Shown: positions 1 to 8,215 of the stretch, piece by piece | How positions within the stretch are numbered: the stretch's first letter is position 1 | Layout of the letters: every line of letters begins with the position of its first letter | Assembly: GCA_041391665.1 (NCBI GenBank) | Contig: JAWKNO010000001.1 | Span: forward strand, 310,001 to 374,000 | Reading direction: 5' to 3' | Source of the DNA: Bacteroidia bacterium | Lineage (GTDB): Bacteria > Bacteroidota > Bacteroidia > J057 | Length of the DNA stretch: 64,000 nucleotides | Program-made: the position numbers and the translations under genes | The notes under the pieces: model-generated | What the model was told of the DNA's origin: nothing | Seen by the model: only the letters and a program-made list of their open reading frames with translations | The model's database searches: none

Positions 1-2385
1 CAGCCCGGGATCACCGAGGAGGGTAAAATTTCGTGAGTTGATATTGGCGAGATTTCCCCTTGTGAATGTACTGTTTTTGGTATGCATCATCACCTCACCC
101 AGCGTAGGCATTCTTCCTTTCAGGCTATCGAAGGCGAATACGTTCCTGTAAAAATTCTGATTGAGGGTAGCGTTGGGAGAAGAATATACAAGGCGAACGG
201 TAGTAAAGAGGGCAATCGCTCCCGTTTCCGGATTCATCGTCATAACTTCTGCACCGGAGCGTAGTTCTGAATCGTCAAATCTTCCAAATTCACAGGTCGC
301 AGTTACAATTACCGGAAGCCTGTCCCGGTTTTGCATGGATTCGATATCGGGTATTTCGAGAATACGCGAATTGGACCAGGCATATTCACCGCCATGACCT
401 GTATAATTGAGGATAAGACTTCCCTGATCAAGTGCTGCAAGTAAGGCTGCTCTTCCGTCTGGGAAGCGGGTTACTCCCGCAGTTTTGACCAACTGATAAT
501 TGTCCATAAACAGTTTGTCAATATTGATGCAGGGATTGGCGGCATTGATCAGGCCTGTATATGCATTTGCCTGGCTTACATGGGTGCTGCCTTCGCCTTC
601 TTTGTGATCGGCTACAAGTACAACTTTACTGCGCCATTGTCCAAGCCCTGTTCCGTCTGGATTGGTTGCGTATCGGATGATCTTATCTACAATTGCTTTG
701 GCCTGTTCTTTATTTTCTACCGGAAGCCTTCCTACTGCTACATCCAGCAGGTTGACCTGATAATTGATATCTCCATCAACGCCCGATGCTTCTCCCCAAA
801 AGCCATCGGTATCATCCAGCAATCCGAAAAAATCATCGCTGGTGTAAGAGTTGGTAGGTTCCCATGAATCGCGGCTCTGATAGGTTGGAATAAAGTTGAC
901 CACACTCTCTTCCCGTCGGTTGATGTTTTTGTAGTTGTAGGTTCCGTCTCCAAATAGCAGCACAAATCCGGGTGAAAGTTCTCCCGATTTCACATAAAAC
1001 ATACGGATAAAGTCCCTGATTGCAGATACGTCCAGTTTACCGCTGGAAAACTCGTTGTAAATTTCCTGGGGTGTGACAACCGCAACACTGCGTTTGTAAT
1101 GATTGCGATGAAAATCTGCCAACCGTTCCGCCTCTGCTTTAAATTCCGGGTAGGAAATAATCAGATAGTCAACAAGCGGGAGTCCGTGGAGATTCTGGTT
1201 GGGAATGGTTTTGATTGAGACCGGGCTTAATCCGGCATCCGTGAAGGCAATAAATCGCTTGGCGGAATCTGCATTTACTGAAAAGGCAAGTGTATTGCCG
1301 TTTATGGAGTATGCATGGCCGATAGCGGCTGCGGGTTCGGTTATATCCCAGATTTTATAGTTGCTGTTACCATTGGCAATCGAAATTGCAGCAACCTGGC
1401 CTGGGCCCGTCTGGTCTGCCACGCTGAATGCCCACTGACTTCTTCCGCCAGCATCTGGTGCCTGGTCGTAGTCCACTTCAATCCAGTCGAGCCATCCTTC
1501 CGAGCGGTTTGATCCCGATTTATTGAATACCAGGCGTATATCGAGCGAATCATCCGTTCCGACTAAATTGGGGTTTACGGAGAATGTCTGGGCTTTGGAG
1601 TGGTAGTATCTTACTTCTGAGTTGGTGACATTGGTTGAAGACAAGCCGACCGTACCCAGTAAAGTGTTTCCTGCGAAGACCTGAAAGCTGGTACCCACAT
1701 CAGAGCGGGCGGCGAGATCTACCGTAACCCGGATGGTACCCGTTGGGGCTGCGTCTGGAATATAAAACCCGAAAGTGCGATCCAGCAGAAGGTCAAACTT
1801 CTCTCCCAGCCAAAAGCGACCGGAGCGGAGCGGGTTTTCACTGTCTTTTTCGTGGAAATGAACATTCCGGGTAGTCGGCACCTGAAAAGTAGCGTTGGCA
1901 GCAGAAGGAATATTCTCTATCCTTTTTCCATTGGCATCTCCGATATGGAGGAAATAGAAATTGGTGTCTGCATATAGGTGAAAGTTGTGCACAAAACGCT
2001 GCACATCTTCTTTATAATTCCAGGTATGGGCAGATTCACCGTAAAACTGGATATAATCGGTACTTTGAAATACTCCATCATCTTCGCCTGCGACGAAGAT
2101 GGGGTTCTCTACGAGATCGTCGTAGCGAAAAGCGCTGTTGGCCTGCGGCAAAATGCTGCCGCCATTGCCGAAAATCTGGATTTTGCGCGGATCTATTCCC
2201 GAAGGATTGATGCCGTGCTGAGAAAGATAGTTGAAATCCAGTTTGTAAATACCATCTTCAGTGACCCCGATTTTATACCATGTACCCTTGCTGAGTACAG
2301 ACTCGGTTGCATAATTTTGGGAAAATGAAAAAAAAGGAAGGCCCAATATGAGTGGCAGAATTACGGACAGTAATCGCTTATTCAT
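1..2385 (-). CDS. porU: Type IX secretion system C-terminal sortase PorU (3'-truncated by window edge)
   Basis: The reading frame opens at an ATG (2383-2385) and runs without a stop to base 1, so 795 residues are visible and the C-terminus lies outside. The protein starts with a signal peptide (residues 1 to about 22, ending FFSFSQ). The N-terminal beta-rich half contains a segment typical of PorU (SAFRYDDLVENP). The second half is a gingipain-like C25 peptidase fold with the catalytic dyad visible: His664 in NYTGHGGE and Cys698 in TATCEFGRFDD. In the known family, PorU sits on the outer-membrane surface with PorV, removes C-terminal sorting domains from type IX cargo and attaches the cargo to the surface. 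The M14 carboxypeptidase at 8216-10546 carries such a domain and is a plausible substrate. The adjacent gene at 2575 is divergent. Confidence 0.93.
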   Translation of the reverse strand, partial: MNKRLLSVILPLILGLPFFSFSQNYATESVLSKGTWYKIGVTEDGIYKLDFNYLSQHGINPSGIDPRKIQIFGNGGSILPQANSAFRYDDLVENPIFVAGEDDGVFQSTDYIQFYGESAHTWNYKEDVQRFVHNFHLYADTNFYFLHIGDANGKRIENIPSAANATFQVPTTRNVHFHEKDSENPLRSGRFWLGEKFDLLLDRTFGFYIPDAAPTGTIRVTVDLAARSDVGTSFQVFAGNTLLGTVGLSSTNVTNSEVRYYHSKAQTFSVNPNLVGTDDSLDIRLVFNKSGSNRSEGWLDWIEVDYDQAPDAGGRSQWAFSVADQTGPGQVAAISIANGNSNYKIWDITEPAAAIGHAYSINGNTLAFSVNADSAKRFIAFTDAGLSPVSIKTIPNQNLHGLPLVDYLIISYPEFKAEAERLADFHRNHYKRSVAVVTPQEIYNEFSSGKLDVSAIRDFIRMFYVKSGELSPGFVLLFGDGTYNYKNINRREESVVNFIPTYQSRDSWEPTNSYTSDDFFGLLDDTDGFWGEASGVDGDINYQVNLLDVAVGRLPVENKEQAKAIVDKIIRYATNPDGTGLGQWRSKVVLVADHKEGEGSTHVSQANAYTGLINAANPCINIDKLFMDNYQLVKTAGVTRFPDGRAALLAALDQGSLILNYTGHGGEYAWSNSRILEIPDIESMQNRDRLPVIVTATCEFGRFDDSELRSGAEVMTMNPETGAIALFTTVRLVYSSPNATLNQNFYRNVFAFDSLKGRMPTLGEVMMHTKNSTFTRGNLANINSRNFTLLGDPGL

Positions 2386-2574
2386 GAGGTTTATTTTCAG
2401 TTGTACCTACAAATAAACGAAAAAAACACCTGAAAGGGTGGGTAAAAAAAACGTTACTTATTTCTTAGAAAAGGAATTGTAGTCGGGAGTGAACGCATTT
2501 TCCGGCTGAAATAATCACAATCATGCTTACCCTTTTATAGAAAAACGCCATATTTATAGTCCTAATACCAAACT

Positions 2575-3729
2575 ATGAATCTGGCAATGTCCTTTGACCG
2601 CTCTCCTCGCGGCAACCGTGAAAGCAGTGTTGATCCCGGATACTGGGACACAGTGCTTAATTTGTATGAAAAAGGCCAATACAAAGATGCGATAGTGGGA
2701 ATCATTCACTATGTAAATCCTAACCTGGCGGCAAAAACCGGCAATGCTGATAAAACCCGGTTTGTTATTCCTCACGGTTCCGCAATGGTGTATCTGGAGC
2801 TTGATGACAATTTGTTAAAGGTTCGTGCGCCATTTCTCAGTACTGCCGGGGCCAATAAGATTCCACTCCTTCGCCAGGTAGCACAAATCAATTTTTCTCC
2901 TTTAAATCTGGCCAGGATAGTTCTTCAGGATGATCAGTTGGTATTTTCTTATCAGTGCCCGCTCGAACTGGCTGAACCTTATAAAATGTATGAGGTTTTT
3001 CGGGAAATCTGCACTTATGCAGATTCTTATGATGATGAATTTATCCGGAAGTTTGGTGCAAAATGGATTCAGGAGCCAGTTATTGAGAGGTATTCGCAAG
3101 ATGAAATCAATACGTCGTGGAATAAAATTCAGGAGTATATTAAAGAGGCGCAGACTTTTATCGAGTATTTTGAAAATAAGCGAAACTTCGGCTTTTGCTG
3201 GGATGTGCTCAACATTACCCTGGCCAAGATTGAGTATTATGCGCAGCCGCAAGGACTGTATCGCAATGAAATAGAAAAAACAATGGCTTTTCTGCAAAGC
3301 AATGCTTCGGTCACTGACCGGGTCAATCGCGGAAAAGAATTTTTGCGCAAACTTCAAGCGTATAATAAGGCCGATTTTGATTCGGATATGTACAAAGTAC
3401 AGAGCTTTATCCCCTCCAAATACCGCAGTACATTAGAGAATATCCGCACCAATTTTGAAGAGTCATACGCAGCCGCCAAAAAAGAGCGTGAGAGCGGAGA
3501 CCATATCGGCGCAACCTTTTCCATGCAATATATTTTCCTGAAATTATTTTTCTACAACAACGTCAGCGCCGAATATGCAGAGCCTCTGATACTGGCAATG
3601 GAAAAATCCTCAGGAAAACCCTGGCATGAAGCTTCCGGACATCTCTGGAAAGCGATGGAAATAATTATGACCGGAAACTTCAACTCAGGTAAAAAGAAAG
3701 GCTTTTTCCGCTCTCTTTTCGGAAGATAA
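2575..3729 (+). CDS. Conserved hypothetical protein with YbjN/CesT-like N-terminal domain
   Basis: This is a 384-residue soluble protein without a signal peptide. Residues about 15-150 read as an alpha/beta domain of the YbjN / type III chaperone (CesT) type: a helix (YWDTVLNLYEKGQYKDAI), then alternating strands (MVYLELDDNLLKVRAPFL) and the pattern LLRQVAQINF...RIVLQDDQLVFSYQCPLE followed by a helix. Residues about 170-370 are mostly helical. The extreme C-terminus (GKKKGFFRSLFGR) is a short basic-hydrophobic tail that could touch a membrane or partner. The start may be Met1 or Met5. It is divergent from porU and stands alone. The domain call rests on pattern only and the function is unknown. 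Confidence 0.75.
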   Translation: MNLAMSFDRSPRGNRESSVDPGYWDTVLNLYEKGQYKDAIVGIIHYVNPNLAAKTGNADKTRFVIPHGSAMVYLELDDNLLKVRAPFLSTAGANKIPLLRQVAQINFSPLNLARIVLQDDQLVFSYQCPLELAEPYKMYEVFREICTYADSYDDEFIRKFGAKWIQEPVIERYSQDEINTSWNKIQEYIKEAQTFIEYFENKRNFGFCWDVLNITLAKIEYYAQPQGLYRNEIEKTMAFLQSNASVTDRVNRGKEFLRKLQAYNKADFDSDMYKVQSFIPSKYRSTLENIRTNFEESYAAAKKERESGDHIGATFSMQYIFLKLFFYNNVSAEYAEPLILAMEKSSGKPWHEASGHLWKAMEIIMTGNFNSGKKKGFFRSLFGR

Positions 3730-3901
3730 GGTCATCCCATTTCCATTTACCCGTCTTATATAACTGCAGGCCAAACAGGAATGCAGAATTGTTGCTTTTT
3801 GTTCATGTAATATAAATTACGATATTGGGTAGATTATTCCAGATGGATAATTTATGTTTATAATGTTTTGCTCATGACAGATACAACAAAGGTTATTTAG
3901 T

Positions 3902-4549
3902 ATGAAAGTCTTGTCTTGTCTCTTGTTTTTTTCCGTCTTCGTATCTATTCCCCGATTTTTTGCACAACCTGATGCCGGAAATGGTAAATCATTCGCAGTA
4001 ACTGATGTAGAAGATTCACCGGGAGATTTTCTCACCGCAGAGCTGGATGAGATGGTTCTTTGGAGATTATTGGAAATAAATAGGCCTGACCTTCGCCGGA
4101 CCAAAGATGATATTCTGTTGGAAAATCAGAGTCTTACAACTTTGCGGGAGGAGACATTGGCCAGCCTTAGTCAGTATCAACACCTGGCTGCAAAACTGGA
4201 CAGTAGTAATGCCGCACTGGAAGAAGACAATGACCATTTGCGGGAGATCAGAGCGGAGATGGTGTTCCGGCTGGTGGATTTGACCAACGAAAAAGATTTG
4301 CTTTTTACCGGAGATGCGGATGAGGATTATGATCTGGAAATGGAAGAATCAGATGCAATCAGAGAGGAGATTGTGTTGCTCGATATGCAACTCGATGCCT
4401 ATGACCGCAAGATGGAGCAAAATGCGATGGCTATCTATATTCAGGAGCAAATGATCAGTGAGGCCGAAGATGTTCTTTTCGAAGCAGAAGAAACCGCAGA
4501 AATTTGTTTGTGGCTTACAGAAATAAATATCAATCTCCTGCGTCAATGA
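3902..4549 (+). CDS. Secreted or periplasmic coiled-coil protein, function unknown
   Basis: The product has 215 residues. An N-terminal signal peptide (MKVLSCLLFFSVFVSIPRFF, cleavage near A21-Q22) has no lipobox cysteine at the cleavage site, so the product should be periplasmic or secreted. Residues about 60-195 are strongly helical and acidic with heptad-like leucine spacing (TLREETLASLSQYQHLAAKL, then DLEMEESDAIREEIVLLDMQ), consistent with a coiled coil. No catalytic motif is visible. It is a monocistronic unit that ends before the terminator at 4632. I do not recognise a named family. Confidence 0.65.
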   Translation: MKVLSCLLFFSVFVSIPRFFAQPDAGNGKSFAVTDVEDSPGDFLTAELDEMVLWRLLEINRPDLRRTKDDILLENQSLTTLREETLASLSQYQHLAAKLDSSNAALEEDNDHLREIRAEMVFRLVDLTNEKDLLFTGDADEDYDLEMEESDAIREEIVLLDMQLDAYDRKMEQNAMAIYIQEQMISEAEDVLFEAEETAEICLWLTEININLLRQ

Positions 4550-4631
4550 GTCAATAATGACCGCAAAAAGCGGATTCAATATTAAAGAAAGCCAATCTTG
4601 GCTGGTGTTTAGTAGTTAGATTTTAGGGGTT

Positions 4632-4663
4632 ACGCCTCACATGTTTATGTGGGGCGTTTTTTT
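4632..4663 (+). terminator. Rho-independent terminator upstream of pheS
   Basis: An 11-bp stem (4632-4642 with 4647-4657, one G-U pair) with a 4-nt loop is followed directly by seven T, then G and four more T. It should end the transcript of the coiled-coil gene at 3902. Because a promoter-like element for pheS lies just downstream, it is more likely a terminator than an attenuator. Confidence 0.75.
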
Positions 4664-4667
4664 GTTT

Positions 4668-4675
4668 TATATTTG
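4668..4675 (+). promoter_or_regulatory. Bacteroidota -7 promoter element of pheST
   Basis: TATATTTG matches the Bacteroidota consensus TAnnTTTG exactly. It lies 20 bp before the pheS ATG at 4695, so the leader would be very short. The -33 TTTG element is not clear; only a partial TTT is present about 20 bp upstream, inside the terminator loop. Confidence 0.5.
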
Positions 4676-4694
4676 CACAAAATTTTTACCGCGC

Positions 4695-5732
4695 ATGTTG
4701 TCAGACGAGATTAAGGAACGCATAGAAAACTTCAAATCGCAGATTTCAGCGGCGATTGAAGAAAAACAACTCCGGGATATTCATGTCTCAGTTCTCGGAC
4801 GAAATGGTTGGATCAAAGACCTGATGGGCAAAATCAAAGATATTCCCCCACAGGCCAGAAAAGATTATGGCCAGCTGGTCAATACCATTAAGGATGATTT
4901 CACCGAACTCCTCCGTACCCGCGAGGCTCTGCTCATCAATGAGACCCTTCGCAAAGAGGCTGAAAGTTTCCCGCAAATGGATCTTATGATCCCGATGCAG
5001 ACCCTGGAAAAGGGAACCGTACATCCACTGACGGTCGTCGAACAGGAAATCATTGAAATATTTAAAGGTCTGGGATTCAGTGTTGCCAGTGGTCCTGAAA
5101 TGGAAATGGATTACTACAACTTTGAGGCTCTCAACATACCTGCTGAACACCCTGCGCGGGATATGCAGGATACTTTCTGGCTTGAAAACGGTTGGCTCCT
5201 CCGCACCCATACTTCTTCCTGTCAGGTAAGAGCCATGGAAAATTACGGTGTGCCTATCCGCGTTATTGCTCCTGGCCGTACTTTCCGCAACGAAGCCCTT
5301 GATGCTTCTCACGAAAACACCTTCCACCAGGTGGAAGGGCTGATGGTGGACAAAGGCATCAGCGTCTCCAACCTGATCTATGTTCTCAAAACCTTCCTCG
5401 GAGAAGTTTTTAAAAAGGATATTACCGTTCGCCTCCGTCCGGGATTTTTCCCTTTTGTGGAGCCGGGATTTGAACTCGATATACGCTGTATTATCTGCGG
5501 TGGTGGTGGCTGCCAGACTTGTGGTTATTCTGGCTGGATAGAGCTTGTACCTTGTGGGATGGTTCACCGCCGTGTATTGGAAATGAGCAAAGTGGATCCC
5601 GATCAGTACACCGGCTTCGCCTTTGGTCTGGGTATATCGCGACTCGTGATGATGAAGTACAATATCCCTGATATCCGGGTCATCAATCGCGCCGACCTCC
5701 GCGAACTTCGTCAGTTTGACGCTTTTATTTAA
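4695..5732 (+). CDS. pheS: Phenylalanyl-tRNA synthetase alpha subunit
   Basis: PheS (345 residues) pairs with PheT to charge tRNA-Phe with phenylalanine in the cytoplasm. The ATG at 4695 (MLSDEIKERIENF) is preferred over an upstream ATG at 4641 that lies inside the terminator. The N-terminal coiled coil (residues about 1-85) binds tRNA. The class II catalytic core follows: GPEMEMDYYNFEALNIPAEH, motif 2 with TFRNEALDASHENTFHQVEG, and motif 3 near the C-terminus (GFAFGLGISRLVMMKYNIPD). A cysteine cluster (CIICGGGGCQTCGYSGW, about residues 265-281) is typical of the family. pheT follows after 29 bp, so the two form an operon. Confidence 0.98.
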   Translation: MLSDEIKERIENFKSQISAAIEEKQLRDIHVSVLGRNGWIKDLMGKIKDIPPQARKDYGQLVNTIKDDFTELLRTREALLINETLRKEAESFPQMDLMIPMQTLEKGTVHPLTVVEQEIIEIFKGLGFSVASGPEMEMDYYNFEALNIPAEHPARDMQDTFWLENGWLLRTHTSSCQVRAMENYGVPIRVIAPGRTFRNEALDASHENTFHQVEGLMVDKGISVSNLIYVLKTFLGEVFKKDITVRLRPGFFPFVEPGFELDIRCIICGGGGCQTCGYSGWIELVPCGMVHRRVLEMSKVDPDQYTGFAFGLGISRLVMMKYNIPDIRVINRADLRELRQFDAFI

Positions 5733-5761
5733 TCGTTCCTCTCCTGTTTATTTTGTAAATT

Positions 5762-8143
5762 ATGAATCTCTCCATCAACTGGCTGTCCCAATTTGTTGAT
5801 ATAAAAGATATCGATCCGGAAGATATTTCCCGGAAACTCACCCTGCACACTGCCGAAATCGAAGGGCTGGAAGTGAAAGGTGCTGACCTGGCAAATATTT
5901 TCGCAGGAAAAATTTCCCGACTCACACATCTGGATGATAAATACGACCTGCTGGAAGTGGATATGGGGAAACCCTGTCAGATTGTCTGCACAGACAAAAC
6001 GCTTACCGAAGGTAAAATGATCTGCCTGGCAACGCCTGGTATCACTCTCAACGGCAGGGTAGTCGAAGCCCGCAAAATCGCCGGACATACCAGCGAAGGT
6101 TTCCTGATGAGCGAAAAGGATATGGGGATTTCCGACTATGAGGAAACCGTATTTCTGGTCGAACATCCGGATGCCAAACCCGGACAAAGCATCCTGGAAT
6201 TATATCCATTCTTCCATGACGTCATCCTTGAACTCGACAATAAGTCGGTTACTCATCGCCCCGACTTGTGGGGGATTTATGGATTTGCCAGGGAGCTTGC
6301 CGCTATCTACAAACGCCCCCTCAAACCGCTTCCGGTCAAATCCGCAGAACAGATCAACCAAAGCAAAATCAGTGGCCCTTCGATAAAAATCATGGCCAAA
6401 GACCACTGCCCGCGGTATGCCTCTGTGACGATTTCAGGTGTTGAAAAAACAAAAACACCATTGGAAATGCGCACCTTGCTTTATTACAGCGGCCACAAAC
6501 CGATCAGCCTGATGGTGGATATTTCCAACTATATCATGGCTGAAGTAGGGCAGCCTACTCATGCTTTTGACAGGCGGGAAGTAAGCTCCGGAATCATTGT
6601 TGACTATGTAAAAGAACCGATGCCCTTTCCGATTCTTGACGGATCTGAGCCGGTAATGCCTGTGGGCGCGATGATGATCTACAACGGAGACAAAGTACCG
6701 GTAGCTGTGGCAGGAATTATGGGGGGAGATAAATCCAAAATTCTGGACGACACCTCCGAGATTTTGCTTGAGTCAGCCAACTTTGATGCGAAGTCAGTAC
6801 GCACCACTTCTTCCGCAATCAAAACCCGTACGGATGCTTCCAACCGGTATGAAAAAACCCTCGTACCCCGCCAGACAATCGTGGCAATAGAGCGGTTTGT
6901 CTATCTTCTGGAAGAGATTCAGCCTGGAATTTCCTATTCGCAAATCACGGATATTGATCATTCTGATTCTTCTGTAAGAACCATTTCTCTCTCCGAATCA
7001 TTTGTTTCCAGTTTTACGGGGGCCAATTTCAGCCGTGATCTGATTTCTGATATCCTCAACCGGCTCGGCTTTACCCATACTTTTGCCAACGGCAATTTTG
7101 AGGTTACCGTGCCCTGGTACCGGTCGAAAAAAGATATCAACAACCAGCCCGACCTGGTGGAGGAAATCGCCCGTATCTATGGCTATGACAATATCACACC
7201 GGAACCGCCGCGCATCGGTATTGCTCCGCTCCATGAAAATAAAATCGTCAAAGCCGACCTGGAGTTGAAACGTGTACTCAGTTATGAATTTGGGTTTAAT
7301 GAAGTGCGCACTTACGGATGGGATGACAACCGCTGGCTCGAAACTTTGGAAATCGAACCCCACAATGCGGTTACGCTCGCCAATCCCCGGGCACCTTATT
7401 TCAACAAACTCAAAACCAGTCTGATTCCCGCGCTGCTGCAACACGTGAAAATCAATATGGCCAACTTCTCACGGGTGGGGATTTACGAGATAGAAAGTAC
7501 ATTCTTTGACAACGCCGGCAAACCTTCAGAAAAAAAATCACTGGCAGGAACCGTTTTCGATAAGAACCAAAGTGAGGAAACTATTTTCTTCCAGGTTAAA
7601 GATGCGTTGACGTATGCGTTTACCAGCCTGAAGAATCGCTATTTGCGATTTGAGTATGGCGCATCTGAGCCGGGGAAAAACTGGATTACAGCCAACAAAT
7701 CTCTTTCGTTTTATTACGAAAATGTATATCTGGGCTATATTTCTGTGCTTCAGCCCAAATACGCCAAACCTCAGTTTGGCAACTATCCGGTCGTAACTTT
7801 CGAATTTGATATAGAGGCTTTTACCAAAATCGAGCCGGTGGTTCACACTTTCGTTCGCCCCAATCCATTTCCGTTTGTGTCGCTTGATTTTAATATCATC
7901 GCAGACAAACAGGTACGGTACAACGAAGTAGTGGCTGCGATTACGGCTTTTGGCAATGGCTATATGAAAGACTTTTCTTTTAAGGAGTTGTTTCAGGATG
8001 AAAAAATCCTTCCTGGCAAAAACAGCTTCCTCTTTACGATTACCATCGGTTCGGAGGAGAAAACACTCAATGCCGAGGAAATCAACGAATTTAAAAGTCA
8101 AATGATCGCTCACCTGGAGAGTAAAGGGCTGGCGATCCGGTAA
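5762..8143 (+). CDS. pheT: Phenylalanyl-tRNA synthetase beta subunit
   Basis: PheT has 793 residues, the usual length. Domain order follows the family: N-terminal MNLSINWLSQFVDI, a tRNA-binding OB domain (about 40-150, with VCTDKTL...GHTSEGFLMSEKDMG), the B3/B4 editing domain (about 210-390, YASVTISGVE and GQPTHAFDRREV), the B5 domain (about 400-475, with VPWYRSKKDINNQPDLVEEI), the catalytic-like core (about 480-690) and a C-terminal ferredoxin-fold anticodon-binding domain (about 700-793, PFPFVSLDFNIIADKQVRYN). It edits mischarged Tyr-tRNA-Phe and binds tRNA within the alpha2-beta2 enzyme. It is cotranscribed with pheS. Confidence 0.98.
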   Translation: MNLSINWLSQFVDIKDIDPEDISRKLTLHTAEIEGLEVKGADLANIFAGKISRLTHLDDKYDLLEVDMGKPCQIVCTDKTLTEGKMICLATPGITLNGRVVEARKIAGHTSEGFLMSEKDMGISDYEETVFLVEHPDAKPGQSILELYPFFHDVILELDNKSVTHRPDLWGIYGFARELAAIYKRPLKPLPVKSAEQINQSKISGPSIKIMAKDHCPRYASVTISGVEKTKTPLEMRTLLYYSGHKPISLMVDISNYIMAEVGQPTHAFDRREVSSGIIVDYVKEPMPFPILDGSEPVMPVGAMMIYNGDKVPVAVAGIMGGDKSKILDDTSEILLESANFDAKSVRTTSSAIKTRTDASNRYEKTLVPRQTIVAIERFVYLLEEIQPGISYSQITDIDHSDSSVRTISLSESFVSSFTGANFSRDLISDILNRLGFTHTFANGNFEVTVPWYRSKKDINNQPDLVEEIARIYGYDNITPEPPRIGIAPLHENKIVKADLELKRVLSYEFGFNEVRTYGWDDNRWLETLEIEPHNAVTLANPRAPYFNKLKTSLIPALLQHVKINMANFSRVGIYEIESTFFDNAGKPSEKKSLAGTVFDKNQSEETIFFQVKDALTYAFTSLKNRYLRFEYGASEPGKNWITANKSLSFYYENVYLGYISVLQPKYAKPQFGNYPVVTFEFDIEAFTKIEPVVHTFVRPNPFPFVSLDFNIIADKQVRYNEVVAAITAFGNGYMKDFSFKELFQDEKILPGKNSFLFTITIGSEEKTLNAEEINEFKSQMIAHLESKGLAIR

Positions 8144-8215
8144 CAGGACACTAGCAGGCTGTGCAGATAAGGTTTGAACAGGCGTAATTCGCAAACCTTT
8201 AAGTAAATTAGCGTT

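Noticed and set aside
4641..4694. Upstream ATG start for pheS
   Set aside because: It lies within the terminator hairpin loop and upstream of the -7 element; PheS homology starts at MLSDEI (4695).
4788..5567. 259-residue minus-strand frame inside pheS
   Set aside because: Shadow of the coding strand; no recognisable motif.
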